A DNA stretch of 48,835 bases from Oxalobacter sp. OttesenSCG-928-P03 (GCA_030269625.1 JAJDFZ010000010.1:1-48835); one strand, 5' to 3'. Positions 1 to 8,711 are shown, counted from the first letter of the stretch. The notes: generated from the sequence alone by a model not told the origin. Numbers and translations are program-made.

Positions 1-1
1 C

Positions 2-106
2 CCGGGCATGCGTCTTTATCGCCAGGGTCAGCGGGGGGAGTGGGGCGATGTGTTTGAAGAAGTTCGAAGAGATTTGCTCGGGTTGGGGTTAAGCGGGGCG
101 GGGTAG
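2..106 (+). CDS. C-terminal end of a probable TPR/glycosyltransferase (5' end outside window)
   Basis: Only the last 34 codons are present, entering from the left edge and ending at TAG 104-106. The peptide reads MRLYRQGQRGEWGDVFEEV and then a short hydrophobic tail. A 'MRLYRQ...GDW..V' ending is typical of tetratricopeptide proteins with a C-terminal GT9-like or GT41-like glycosyltransferase domain in Burkholderiales. That resemblance is from memory and rests on a short stretch. It precedes dTDP-sugar genes on the same strand, which fits a glycosyltransferase at the edge of the glycan block. The identity is uncertain; the open frame to the edge is clear. Confidence 0.5.
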   Translation, partial: PGMRLYRQGQRGEWGDVFEEVRRDLLGLGLSGAG

Positions 107-279
107 GCCGTATATTCGCCAATCCTGGTTGATGTCCCTGTTAAAATTACAGTGATAAGTTGCATTTTTGGATTGCTTCCGGAATGGCAGACATTTCCGG
201 ACCCGGCAACTTCAGCTTAACCGGGATTCGACAGGTGAACAGTCTGTTGGACCTTTACATGTGAAACGGTTTTCAGCCA
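107..279. other. Intergenic leader of rfbB with an inverted repeat
   Basis: No gene is seen in these 173 bases. A 7-bp inverted repeat (TCCGGAA 178-184 and TTCCGGA 195-201) could form a small hairpin. A possible sigma-70 promoter (TTGATG, then TGATAA about 18 bases later, near 139-168) is weak. There is no good Shine-Dalgarno sequence directly before the rfbB ATG. Confidence 0.3.
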
Positions 280-1335
280 ATGACAATTCTTGTAACAGGC
301 GGGGCGGGTTTTATCGGTTCCAATTTCATTATTGAATGGCTTGGGCAAAGTGAAGAAAAAGTTGTCAACCTCGACAAGCTGACTTATGCCGGTAATCCGG
401 AGAACCTGAAGCAGGTTGAAAATGACCCGCGTTATCATTTTGTGCAGGGTGATATTGGCGATACGCAACTGGTCAGTGCGCTGTTAAATGAATTCCGGAT
501 AAGGGCGGTAGTCAATTTTGCGGCGGAAAGCCATGTGGACCGATCCATTCGCGGCCCTGAGGATTTTATACAGACCAATATGGTTGGCACCTTTCGCCTT
601 CTGGAGGCAGCCCGATCGTACTGGAGCGCGCTTGAGGACAAAAGCCACTTCCGTTTTCTGCATGTATCAACCGATGAGGTTTATGGCTCGTTATCTCCGG
701 ACGATCCGGCTTTTACCGAGACAAGCCGGTATGAACCCAACAGCCCGTATTCCGCCAGTAAAGCGGCGAGTGACCACCTTGTGCGTGCCTGGTATCACAC
801 GTATGACTTGCCTGTTTTGACAACGAATTGTTCGAACAATTACGGCCCATACCAGTTTCCCGAAAAACTCATTCCCCTGATGATAAGCAATGCCTTGAGC
901 GGAAAACCGCTTCCCGTCTATGGCGATGGCCAGCATGTCCGTGACTGGCTTTATGTCAAGGATCACTGCAGTGCTTTGCGCACGGTGCTGGATAAGGGCA
1001 AAACCGGCGAGGTATACAATATCGGTGGCGGGAATGAAAAAACGAATCTGGAAGTGGTTCACATACTGTGCGACATCCTGGATGAACTACGGTCACGGTC
1101 AGACGGGCTTTCTTATAAAGAACAGGTTGTTTTCATTGAAGACCGTCCGGGACATGACCGGCGCTACGCCATCAATGCGGCAAAACTTCAACAGGAACTG
1201 GGCTGGGCGCCGGCAGAAACATTTGAAACAGGTATCCATAAAACGGTAAAGTGGTATCTGGATAATCAGGAATGGATGCAAAATGTGACCAATGGCAGTT
1301 ATCGTAACTGGATGAAGGAGCACTACTCTCAATGA
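280..1335 (+). CDS. rfbB: dTDP-glucose 4,6-dehydratase
   Basis: Converts dTDP-glucose to dTDP-4-keto-6-deoxyglucose, the branch point for rhamnose and for amino-dideoxy sugars. The 351-residue protein is an extended SDR: NAD-binding GGAGFIG at residues 7-13, catalytic TDE at 131-133 and YxxxK at 157-161 (YSASK). The length is normal for RfbB/RmlB. It overlaps the next gene by 4 bp (ATGA), so the two are co-translated. Genes rfbC and rfbD, needed for dTDP-rhamnose, do not follow; a sugar aminotransferase does, which diverts the product to an amino sugar. Chemistry is sure; the end sugar is inferred. Confidence 0.95.
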   Translation: MTILVTGGAGFIGSNFIIEWLGQSEEKVVNLDKLTYAGNPENLKQVENDPRYHFVQGDIGDTQLVSALLNEFRIRAVVNFAAESHVDRSIRGPEDFIQTNMVGTFRLLEAARSYWSALEDKSHFRFLHVSTDEVYGSLSPDDPAFTETSRYEPNSPYSASKAASDHLVRAWYHTYDLPVLTTNCSNNYGPYQFPEKLIPLMISNALSGKPLPVYGDGQHVRDWLYVKDHCSALRTVLDKGKTGEVYNIGGGNEKTNLEVVHILCDILDELRSRSDGLSYKEQVVFIEDRPGHDRRYAINAAKLQQELGWAPAETFETGIHKTVKWYLDNQEWMQNVTNGSYRNWMKEHYSQ

Positions 1336-2213
1336 AACGGAAAGGCATTATTCTTGCTGGTGGAACAGGCACCCGTCTTTATCCGGCAACCTTGTCCATC
1401 AGCAAGCAACTGTTGCCTGTATTTGACAAGCCGATGATTTATTATCCGCTCAGCACGCTGATGCTGGCAGGTATACGTGACATCCTCATCATATCAACAC
1501 CGCAGGATACCCCCCGCTTTGAACAATTGTTCGGCATGGGTGAGCAGTGGGGGCTGAACATACAATATGCTGTACAGCCCTCGCCGGATGGACTGGCCCA
1601 GGCATTCATCATCGGAGAGCATTTCATCGGGAAAGATCACTCTGCACTGGTGCTTGGCGATAATATTTTTTACGGACATAACCTTCCTCTCTTGTTGAGC
1701 AGTGCCATGTCCAGAGAAACAGGCGCCAGCATATTTGCCTATCACGTCAATGATCCCGCGGATTATGGTGTCGTGGAGTTTGATTCTGGAGGAAAAACCA
1801 TCTCTCTGGAAGAAAAACCGCTTCATCCAAAATCCAATTACGCAGTTACCGGACTCTATTTTTATGACCCCCAGGTGGTTGACTTTGCAAAAAGCATCAG
1901 GCCATCACCTCGGGGAGAGCTTGAAATTACGGATATAAATCGCCTTTACCTTGACCAGGGAACGCTTCACGTGGAAATCATGCGTCGTGGTTACGCATGG
2001 CTTGACACAGGAACGCATGAAACGCTTCTCGATGCCAGCCAGTTCATAGCGACGCTGGAAAATCGGCAGGGATTGAAAGTTTCCTGTCCTGAAGAAATTG
2101 CTTATCGCCAGAGATGGATTGATGAAGCTCAATTACATAAATTGGCAAGCCAGATGTCCAACAACGATTATGGACGATACCTGCTTAATTTACTTGGAGA
2201 AAACAGGCGTTGA
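1332..2213 (+). CDS. rfbA: Glucose-1-phosphate thymidylyltransferase
   Basis: Makes dTDP-glucose from dTTP and glucose-1-phosphate, the substrate of RfbB. The 293-residue protein carries the nucleotidyltransferase signature GGTGTRLYP near residues 10-18, the [11 protein letters not shown] segment just after it, and LGDNIFYG near 108-115 with the metal-binding Asp. Length matches RmlA. The start overlaps the rfbB stop by 4 bp. The order rfbB-rfbA is the common one. The 94 bp after it, before the aminotransferase, hold no other gene. Confidence 0.95.
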   Translation: MKRKGIILAGGTGTRLYPATLSISKQLLPVFDKPMIYYPLSTLMLAGIRDILIISTPQDTPRFEQLFGMGEQWGLNIQYAVQPSPDGLAQAFIIGEHFIGKDHSALVLGDNIFYGHNLPLLLSSAMSRETGASIFAYHVNDPADYGVVEFDSGGKTISLEEKPLHPKSNYAVTGLYFYDPQVVDFAKSIRPSPRGELEITDINRLYLDQGTLHVEIMRRGYAWLDTGTHETLLDASQFIATLENRQGLKVSCPEEIAYRQRWIDEAQLHKLASQMSNNDYGRYLLNLLGENRR

Positions 2214-2307
2214 GTGTTTTTGCAATCCACGAAAGCAGCAGAAAATAAGTGAAATTGAATATAATCTGTTAACCTGACCATCCCACCAGATCGGGGCAAA
2301 AACCAAG

Positions 2308-3420
2308 ATGAAAGAACCGGTATTTGTAACGCGTCCGCATATTCCTCCTCTGGATGAATTTCTCCCTTATCTTCAGCAAATCTGGGATAGCCGGGTTCTT
2401 ACCAATGGTGGTCCCTTTCACGAGCAACTGGAAGAGGCGCTTTGCCAATACCTGGGGGTCAGGCATCTTTCTTTGCTCAATAACGGCACGATTGCGTTGA
2501 TGGTTGCCTTAAAAGCGCTTGATCTTAAAGGCGAAGTGATTACGACACCCTATTCGTTTGTCGCTACAGCGCACTCACTGTCATGGGCAAATCTCAAGCC
2601 GGTTTTTGTTGATATCTGTCCGGATACCCTCAATATTGATCCAGCCAAAATAGAAGCTGCCATTACCTCGCAGACGACAGCCATCATGCCGGTTCATTGC
2701 TACGGGCACCCCTGCGATGTTGATGCTGTCAGAGCGATAGCGCACCAACATGATTTGCGGGTCGTCTACGATGCTGCCCATGCTTTTGGAGTCCAGTACA
2801 AAAATGAAAGCGTATTGAATTTCGGAGATCTGTCTGTGTTGAGTTTTCATGCAACCAAAGTCTTTAACACATTTGAGGGAGGGGCGATTGTCTGCCACGA
2901 TGCTGAAATGAAATCAAGGATAGATCAACTGAAAAACTTTGGCATCATCAACGAAACGGAGGTTATTGCAACAGGGCTTAACGGGAAGATGAATGAAATC
3001 AGCGCTGCTTTTGGTCTTTTGCAGTTGCAGCACATCGACAATGCGCTTGCCAGCCGCCGGCAAATTGATTCTATGTATCGACAGCGATTGCAAAACATAA
3101 CAGGGATTCGCTGTCTGGGGATTTCTGCTGAAGAAAAATTCAACTACGCCTATTTCCCGATACTGGTAGAGCCAGACTACCCGATCAGCCGTGACGAACT
3201 GGTTCAGCGGTTGCAGGACAAGAATATTTTCCCCCGGCGTTATTTTTACCCCCTGATATCCGACTTTGAGATGTATCGCCATCTTCCTTCTGCCGACAGG
3301 AAACACCTGCCTGTAGCTGCTGCAGCGGCAGACCGGGTGCTGTGTTTGCCCATTTTTCCGGACCTGGACAGATCAACCGTTGAGTATATCGTTTCCTGTA
3401 TTGTCGAACAGACAGGTTAA
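2308..3420 (+). CDS. DegT/DnrJ/EryC1/StrS-family sugar aminotransferase, VioA-like
   Basis: A PLP-dependent sugar aminotransferase of 370 residues. The PLP lysine is K184 in SFHATKVFNTFEGGA, and D155 in VVYDAAHAFG should bind the pyridine nitrogen. The 'SFHATK..T.EGG' form of the lysine loop is typical of C4 aminotransferases such as VioA (dTDP-4-amino-4,6-dideoxyglucose, viosamine) rather than the QdtB/FdtB C3 type, whose ketoisomerase partner is absent here. With rfbB and rfbA directly upstream, the expected product is dTDP-viosamine or its galacto isomer. Family is sure; regiochemistry and stereochemistry are inferred. The stop is followed within 6 bases by a 16-bp repeat that recurs at 4699. 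Confidence 0.88.
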   Translation: MKEPVFVTRPHIPPLDEFLPYLQQIWDSRVLTNGGPFHEQLEEALCQYLGVRHLSLLNNGTIALMVALKALDLKGEVITTPYSFVATAHSLSWANLKPVFVDICPDTLNIDPAKIEAAITSQTTAIMPVHCYGHPCDVDAVRAIAHQHDLRVVYDAAHAFGVQYKNESVLNFGDLSVLSFHATKVFNTFEGGAIVCHDAEMKSRIDQLKNFGIINETEVIATGLNGKMNEISAAFGLLQLQHIDNALASRRQIDSMYRQRLQNITGIRCLGISAEEKFNYAYFPILVEPDYPISRDELVQRLQDKNIFPRRYFYPLISDFEMYRHLPSADRKHLPVAAAAADRVLCLPIFPDLDRSTVEYIVSCIVEQTG

Positions 3421-3426
3421 AAATAA

Positions 3427-3442
3427 CAATTTGAGATAAAAG
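3427..3442 (+). repeat. 16-bp direct repeat, copy 1
   Basis: CAATTTGAGATAAAAG occurs here, just after the aminotransferase stop, and again identically at 4699-4714 just before the WbqC remnant. The two copies bracket a 1.26-kb block holding a TPR remnant, the sulfotransferase and a Wzt-like remnant. This suggests the block was inserted, or arose by recombination, between an aminotransferase and a wbqC gene that were once neighbours. Confidence 0.75.
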
Positions 3443-3474
3443 CCATGGAATTTATACAGTTAATACGTAAAACA

Positions 3475-3619
3475 GCATCTTTGATACGAAATTTTGAGTT
3501 TTGGACACGTTTTCAAACACCGTCATTGCTTAATGAATCCGTTTTTAATCCACAAAGAAAATACAACGATGACGGCAGAATCACAAAATCGCTTTATGCA
3601 GGCCCAACTGCAGTTATAG
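3475..3619 (+). pseudogene. Duplicated leader and first codons of a TPR protein, truncated by a stop
   Basis: This stretch matches the region upstream of and including the start of the TPR gene at 10384: both hold CGTCATTG, then a TTTAATGAATC-like stretch, and a start codon preceded by ATACAA. From ATG 3569 the reading is MTAESQNRFMQAQLQL then TAG at 3617, against MTPEQQNYFMQAQQQLQQAF at 10384. After the stop the similarity fades near 3630. It is a dead copy of the start of a TPR gene, and its leftover upstream region may now carry the promoter of the sulfotransferase that begins 37 bp later. Confidence 0.7.
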
Positions 3620-3656
3620 CAGGTATTCAGAATAAATTTTTGAAGGAACCAAAAAG

Positions 3657-4484
3657 ATGAAAAAAGAATCCTCGCCTGAGTCAACTACAGAATATAAATT
3701 TTTCAGTGAAATGAATTCTGCAGAATATGATGAAGAAATATACACAGGCCTCCCCAAAAAAATAATATTCATTGCCAGCACCCCGCGCGTTGGAAGTACC
3801 CTGCTATCCCACGGGCTTATGGATATCGGTTTATCACCGACAACAACGGAATTTTTCAACGTTGTTCATCGAAGAGATTTTAAAGCGAGATGGGGAAATC
3901 TCTCCAAAGAAGAATATCTGACTCAATTATTTCGACACAGAACAAATTCGAGTGGAATTTTTTGTGTTAAGGCACATTACTCACAGTTTAAAGGTTTTAA
4001 GGATATTGTTCCGATTAATAATTGCCATTTCATCCTTATTGAAAGAGAAAACAAAATTCTTCAGGCCATTTCTCTTTTTAGAGGCTATAAAACTGGCGCA
4101 TGGGCATCCGTTAGCAAAGATATGGATACGTTATCTGAAGATGGCTACGAATTTAACAGAATCCTTAGTTGCCTAACCGATATATTGAATCAAAATGTCG
4201 AATGGATTAATTTTTTCAATCAAAACAATGTAACTCCCATTCATGTTATTTATGAAGACTTTGAAAAAAACTATAGGGAGACTCTCATAAAAATCGCAGA
4301 AGAAATCACGCAGACAACAGTTCAAATTAATGAAATACCGCCGCCAGAGCTTGAAAAGCAACGCGATGAATTAACTGATATATTTTATGAAAAATTCATA
4401 GGTGATCTTCTCGACAGAAACCCTGTATTTCTTGAGAAGTGGAAGCATCTTTTGTTTGGCAGTTTTTTTTCTGCGGCTAAATAA
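3657..4484 (+). CDS. Stf0-type sulfotransferase
   Basis: Predicted to transfer sulfate from PAPS to a sugar hydroxyl. The 275 residues match the Stf0 family (about 270) in length and landmarks: the 5'-phosphosulfate-binding loop STPRVGSTLL at residues 41-50 and the segment LIERENKILQAISLFRGYKTGAW at about 127-149, which corresponds to the Stf0 'R.(D/N)K..QAVSL.RA..TG.W' motif. The ATG follows AGGAACCAAAAAG. No signal peptide or membrane segment is seen, so it acts in the cytoplasm on a nucleotide sugar, lipid-linked sugar or glycoprotein. Complete PAPS-synthesis genes start at 4951. The gene is AT-rich and flanked by gene remnants, so it was probably acquired. The acceptor is unknown. Confidence 0.82.
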   Translation: MKKESSPESTTEYKFFSEMNSAEYDEEIYTGLPKKIIFIASTPRVGSTLLSHGLMDIGLSPTTTEFFNVVHRRDFKARWGNLSKEEYLTQLFRHRTNSSGIFCVKAHYSQFKGFKDIVPINNCHFILIERENKILQAISLFRGYKTGAWASVSKDMDTLSEDGYEFNRILSCLTDILNQNVEWINFFNQNNVTPIHVIYEDFEKNYRETLIKIAEEITQTTVQINEIPPPELEKQRDELTDIFYEKFIGDLLDRNPVFLEKWKHLLFGSFFSAAK

Positions 4485-4485
4485 T

Positions 4486-4698
4486 ATGTCACTATCCGCA
4501 ATAAAAATCAGAAGTGTCAGCAAGCGCTATCGTATACAGCCGTTCGCGTACCGCTTGTTACAAATGCTGTATGGTATCGTCGCTAGTTTTGTCAGGAGTT
4601 TCGGGCATTCAAAAATATTTCCTGCGAAATACAAAAAGGAAATTTTTTTGATCAATGAAGAAAGCGCTAACGAAAAATCAACGTTGTTGCAGTTATAG
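4486..4698 (+). pseudogene. Remnant of a Wzt/TagH-like polysaccharide ABC transporter ATPase
   Basis: From ATG 4486 the reading begins MSLSAIKIRSVSKRYRIQ and goes on through PFAYRLLQMLYG, the usual start of Wzt-type ATPases (KVENVSKRYRIY...RLKQMLWG). The end KSTLLQL is the tail of a Walker A motif, but the expected GRNGSGKST is here NEESANEKST, with the glycines lost, and a TAG follows at once. About 180 residues with the signature and Walker B motifs are missing. The ATG lies one base after the sulfotransferase stop. It cannot be a working ATPase. Confidence 0.72.
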
Positions 4699-4714
4699 CA
4701 ATTTGAGATAAAAG
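4699..4714 (+). repeat. 16-bp direct repeat, copy 2
   Basis: Identical to 3427-3442 (CAATTTGAGATAAAAG). It follows the stop of the Wzt remnant directly and precedes the GTG of the WbqC remnant by 15 bases. A shared TGCAGTTATAGCA sits just before it (4688-4700) and also in the TPR remnant (3609-3621), a second possible recombination seam. Confidence 0.75.
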
Positions 4715-4729
4715 TTTTCAAGAGCCGCC

Positions 4730-4860
4730 GTGAAGCTGGCAATTATACAGCCCTAATTTCCCATATATTGGATATTGGAAACTGCTGTGTGCAGTAGATC
4801 GCTTTATTATCTTTGATGATGTCAATTACATCAAAGATGGATGGATTGCATGGCTGGAAA
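4730..4860 (+). pseudogene. Remnant of a second wbqC gene
   Basis: From GTG 4730 the frame gives MKLAIIQP and then a TAA. One frame over, it continues PYIGYWKLLCAVDRFIIFDD and VNYIKDGWI, matching residues 8-45 of the intact WbqC at 12770 (MKIAVMQPYFFPYIGYW, VDRFIIFDDVNYI, GWI). So at least one frameshift and a stop interrupt it, and only about 45 of 238 residues can be traced. A vague continuation to about 4900 is possible. From there to the cysD start at 4951 nothing else is seen. Confidence 0.8.
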
Positions 4861-4950
4861 TATCTACTATTTCGCGAGAAGCTCAACCATTTGTTTGTTA
4901 TTCTATCAATTCCTTATAAAATATTATTTTGTCCTATTTAAGCGCTCCTC

Positions 4951-5856
4951 ATGCAGCTTAACGCCTATCTTCGTTCCCTGGAAGCCGAGAGCATCCATAT
5001 TTTCCGAGAGGTGGCTGCCGGGTTTGAAAAGCCGGTCATGCTGTATTCGATCGGAAAAGACTCGTCCGTACTGCTGCATCTTGCGAGAAAGGCGTTTTTC
5101 CCGGCTCGGATTCCTTTTCCGGTCATGCATGTGGATACCACCTGGAAGTTCAGGGAGATGATCGCTTTTAGGGAGCGTATGGCAAGAGAGTACGATCTTG
5201 ACCTGATCGTATACACGAACCCGGAGGGCGCTGATGACAAGGTCACGCCGTTTTCGCATGGTTCGGCGCGCTATACGGATATCATGAAAACGGATGCGCT
5301 GCGCCAGGCGCTGGATCTGCACGGTTTTGATGCTGCCATTGGTGGTGCACGCCGGGACGAAGAAAAGTCGCGCGCGAAGGAACGGATTTTTTCGGTGAGG
5401 AGCGCCGGACATCGGTGGGACGCCAGAAGCCAGCGTCCGGAAATGTGGCATCTTTACAATACGCGTCTGGCACTGGGTGAGTCCATGCGCGTTTTCCCGC
5501 TTTCCAACTGGACGGAACTGGATGTGTGGGAATACATCCATGCGGAGGGGATTGAGGTTGTGCCGCTTTACTTTTCAAAAGAGCGCCCTGTTGTTGAACG
5601 CTCCGGCACCTGGATCATGGTGGACGATGCAGAGAAGATGGTTTTCGAGCCAGGCGAGCAGGTAAAAATGCGAGAGGTCCGGTTCCGCACACTGGGCTGT
5701 TGGCCTCTGTCCGGCGCGATTGAATCAACGGCTCTGTCTGTGGACGATATTGTGACGGAAATCCGAACGGCGCGGCATTCGGAGCGGCAGGGCCGCCTGA
5801 TCGACTCGGATCAGGTCGGCTCCATGGAAAAGAAAAAGCAGGAGGGATATTTCTGA
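4951..5856 (+). CDS. cysD: Sulfate adenylyltransferase subunit 2
   Basis: Small catalytic subunit of ATP sulfurylase, forming adenosine 5'-phosphosulfate (APS) from sulfate and ATP together with the CysN GTPase. The 301 residues match CysD (302 in E. coli), with the PP-loop SIGKDSS near residues 33-39, [18 protein letters not shown], and the C-terminal tail [11 protein letters not shown]. The stop overlaps the next ATG (TGATG). No clear Shine-Dalgarno sequence precedes this ATG. Codon and base use are less AT-rich than the remnants just upstream, so a boundary lies near 4920-4950. It equals NodP of rhizobia, where the same pair feeds a sulfotransferase. Confidence 0.95.
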   Translation: MQLNAYLRSLEAESIHIFREVAAGFEKPVMLYSIGKDSSVLLHLARKAFFPARIPFPVMHVDTTWKFREMIAFRERMAREYDLDLIVYTNPEGADDKVTPFSHGSARYTDIMKTDALRQALDLHGFDAAIGGARRDEEKSRAKERIFSVRSAGHRWDARSQRPEMWHLYNTRLALGESMRVFPLSNWTELDVWEYIHAEGIEVVPLYFSKERPVVERSGTWIMVDDAEKMVFEPGEQVKMREVRFRTLGCWPLSGAIESTALSVDDIVTEIRTARHSERQGRLIDSDQVGSMEKKKQEGYF

Positions 5857-7691
5857 TGGCATCCGAAAAATCTCTTTTACGCATTTTGAGCTGCGGCAGT
5901 GTGGATGACGGCAAGAGTACGCTGATCGGGCGCATTTTGCATGACTGCGGCACCTTGTATGAAGATCAGCTCCGCCAACTGGAAAAAGAGCGTACGCACG
6001 AAGGCCTGCCTGATTTTTCCTGCCTGCTGGATGGTCTTCTGGCAGAACGTGAGCAGGCCATTACGATTGATGTCGCTTACCGTTCCTTCCGCACGGAAAC
6101 GCGCCGCTATATCGTGGCAGACGCCCCCGGACACGAGCAGTACACGCGCAATATGGTTACCGGTGCATCCAACTCGGATGTCGCTCTCCTGCTGATTGAC
6201 GCAACCCGTGTCAATGACGGTTTTTTGCCCCAGACAATAAGACACACGCTGATTGCCTCCCTGATAGGCATCCCGGACATAGTGGTTGCTGTCAACAAGA
6301 TGGATCAACTGGATTTCAGCCAGAGCGTCTTTGAGGAAATCGAAAAGGTTTATCGGGAGAAAATCCGGAAGCTGCCATTCCGTTCTGTCACCTGTATTCC
6401 GGTTTCGGCATTGCGGGGGGACAATGTCTGTATCAGGAGCGAAAAAACTCCCTGGTACACGGGGCAGACACTGCTGGACGTGCTGGAAGGACTGGAACCG
6501 CCAGACCACGCCAGCGCTCCTTTCTGTATGCCGGTGCAGTGGGTGGCTCGCCAGCAGGACTTTCGCGGGCTTTCCGGTACAGTCCTGTCAGGAGCAGTTG
6601 GTACAAATAATAAAGTGCTGTTGTTGCCTTCGGGGAGGCAAAGCACCATCAGGCGTATCGCTACTTATGACGGTGATCTCTTATCAGCCGCTGAAGGGCA
6701 GGCAGTGTGTCTTCAACTGGATGATGACGTGGATGCCGGGCGTGGTGAAGTTGTGGTGGATGTCAGTGCGCCGCTTGAAATGGCCGACCAGTTTGCCGCC
6801 CGCATGATCTGGCTGAATGATCCTCCGCTCGTTTCCGGACGCAACTATATTTTCCGTCAGGGGACATCTGAAACAGCAGCAACCATCTCAGAACTCTCGC
6901 TTCGTTTTGATCTGGATTCGATGCAGGAGCAACCAGCGAAAGAACTGAAGCCGAACGATATCGGGCAAATCAAGCTGGCGCTTAACCGGCCGGTTCCGTT
7001 TATGCCTTATGCCAAACATCGTGATATGGGCAGTTTTTTGCTGATCGACAGAATCACAGGCAACACGGTTGGCGCAGGTCTGATTGAGCACGGCCTCTAT
7101 CGCAGTCATACTATCCACTGGCACAACTTTGAACTGAACAAGGCTGCACAGGCTGATCTGAAGCACCAGAAACCCTGTGTTCTCTGGTTTACCGGTCTTT
7201 CTGCGTCAGGAAAATCCACGCTGGCCGATATGGTCGCAAAAATGCTTTATGCCGAAAACAGGCATGTTTACATACTGGATGGCGACAATCTTCGCCACGG
7301 CCTTAACCGCGACCTGGGGTTCAAGGAGGCTGACCGTGCGGAAAACATCCGTCGGGCGAGCGAGGTGGCAAGGCTGATGGTGGATGCAGGCCTGATTGTG
7401 CTGGCCTCTTTTATTTCCCCCTACCAGCGAGACCGGATTGCTGTCAGGGAGCGCTTTGAAGACGGTGAGTTTTTTGAGATTTTTGTGGATACACCGATTG
7501 AGGTCTGCGTCGAAAGAGACCCTAAAGGTTTATACGCGCAGGCACTGGCTGGTAAAATTCCCAATTTCACGGGGATTTCCGCGCCTTTTGAAGCTCCGGA
7601 AAAGCCGGATCTTCATCTGGATGGTAGAAAGCGGCCGGAAGAACTGCTGGATGAGGTCATGCGCTTTATCGCCGATCGTGCGACTTCCTGA
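5856..7691 (+). CDS. cysNC: Sulfate adenylyltransferase subunit 1 fused to APS kinase (CysNC/NodQ type)
   Basis: Bifunctional protein of 611 residues. The N-terminal GTPase (residues 1 to about 425) drives ATP sulfurylase: P-loop GSVDDGKST 14-22, DAPGHEQY and NKMD. The C-terminal APS kinase has its own P-loop GLSASGKST near 447-455, then DGDNLRHGL and FISPYQ, and converts APS to PAPS. The fusion is the NodQ arrangement. PAPS serves as sulfate donor for sulfotransferases or, with CysH, for assimilation; no cysH or cysIJ is present here, while a sulfotransferase is just upstream. The start overlaps cysD by one base, so the pair is an operon. Confidence 0.95.
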   Translation: MASEKSLLRILSCGSVDDGKSTLIGRILHDCGTLYEDQLRQLEKERTHEGLPDFSCLLDGLLAEREQAITIDVAYRSFRTETRRYIVADAPGHEQYTRNMVTGASNSDVALLLIDATRVNDGFLPQTIRHTLIASLIGIPDIVVAVNKMDQLDFSQSVFEEIEKVYREKIRKLPFRSVTCIPVSALRGDNVCIRSEKTPWYTGQTLLDVLEGLEPPDHASAPFCMPVQWVARQQDFRGLSGTVLSGAVGTNNKVLLLPSGRQSTIRRIATYDGDLLSAAEGQAVCLQLDDDVDAGRGEVVVDVSAPLEMADQFAARMIWLNDPPLVSGRNYIFRQGTSETAATISELSLRFDLDSMQEQPAKELKPNDIGQIKLALNRPVPFMPYAKHRDMGSFLLIDRITGNTVGAGLIEHGLYRSHTIHWHNFELNKAAQADLKHQKPCVLWFTGLSASGKSTLADMVAKMLYAENRHVYILDGDNLRHGLNRDLGFKEADRAENIRRASEVARLMVDAGLIVLASFISPYQRDRIAVRERFEDGEFFEIFVDTPIEVCVERDPKGLYAQALAGKIPNFTGISAPFEAPEKPDLHLDGRKRPEELLDEVMRFIADRATS

Positions 7692-7735
7692 TACTGTTGT
7701 TATGGTGTGCTGACGATTTTTGTGGGAGATTGTTT

Positions 7736-8711
7736 ATGTTTAAACGTTTTTTCTGCGCAGCATTTCTGAGTGGTCTTTTCGCTATTTTCTCCAGTTCCGC
7801 AAGCCACGCCAGCGAAACACTCAAAGTGGGATACTTTCCCAATATCACACATGCCCACGCCCTGATAGCCCAGAACATGGCTACGGAAGGAAAGGGCTGG
7901 TATGAGGAACGCCTGCCGGGTGTCAGGATACAGTGGCAAAGTTTCAACGCCGGTCCCTCAGCAATGGAAGCCATGTTTGCCAAATCGCTTGATCTGACCT
8001 ATGTCGGGCCAAGTCCGGCTCTCAATGCGTATGTTCGTTCAAAGGGCAAGGGCATTTCAGTTATTTCCGGCGCCGTTCGGGGGGGGGGCGGGTCTGGTTG
8101 TGCCGCAGGGCAGCTCCCTCGAAAAACCGCAGGATTTTAAAGGGAAAAAAATCGCAACGCCGCAATTTGGCAATACTCAGGATATTGCCTGTCGTTACTG
8201 GTTGATCCGGGCGGGGCTTAAGGTTACACAAACGGGGGGGGATGCGTCCATTATTCCCACGCGCAACCCGGACATTCTCCAGCTTTTTATCGCTGGCAAG
8301 ATTGATGCGGTCTGGACGGTCGAGCCCTGGCTCTCCCGGCTTGAGATTGAAGGGAATGGAAAACTGATTCATGCCGAACCGGCAGCAGAATCTATCACGA
8401 CCATCCTTGTAACCGGCACACATTTCATGCAGAACAACCCGGCTCTGATGAAAAAGTTTTATCAGGCTCATACTGAACTGACGGAATGGATCAGGAAAAA
8501 CCCGAAAGAAGCTATGCGCAGGGTGGCAGATGAGTTAAGCAGGCAGACACGGCGGAAGTTTCCGGCAAAGCTTGTCGAACACGCTTGGCCGCGTCTGGTT
8601 TTTGACAATGCAATCTCGGTAGACAATTTCCGTTTTTCACTGAAAGCTGCGCAGGATGCGGGCTTTATCAAAGGAAAGCACGATATCAGCCAAATGGTAT
8701 CTATACCATGA
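7736..8711 (+). pseudogene. Sulfonate/taurine/nitrate-type ABC transporter binding protein, frameshifted at a G10 run
   Basis: Periplasmic binding protein of the SsuA/TauA/NrtA family. From ATG 7736 (GGGAG just upstream) come a signal peptide (MFKRFFCAAFLSGLFAIFS..., cut after SHA) and ETLKVGYFPN. The frame runs into TAA 8138-8140. The second half (from AGLVVPQGSSL to SQMVSIP) is in another frame, ending at TGA 8709-8711. The switch falls in ten consecutive G at 8079-8088. With nine G the text reads AVRGGAGLVVP and gives one intact protein of about 325 residues. This may be a real inactivation, a slippery phase-variable tract, or a read error. The stop overlaps the ATPase start (ATGA). Confidence 0.85.

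Noticed and set aside
107-279. Coding remnant before rfbB
   Set aside because: No frame gives a protein-like stretch; only a small inverted repeat is present.
280-2213. dTDP-rhamnose operon
   Set aside because: rfbC and rfbD are not present; an aminotransferase follows, so the rhamnose route is not supported here.
3445-3660. 71-codon open frame starting MEFIQLIRK
   Set aside because: It lies over the duplicated TPR leader and remnant; its sequence is explained by that duplication and has no protein-like conservation.
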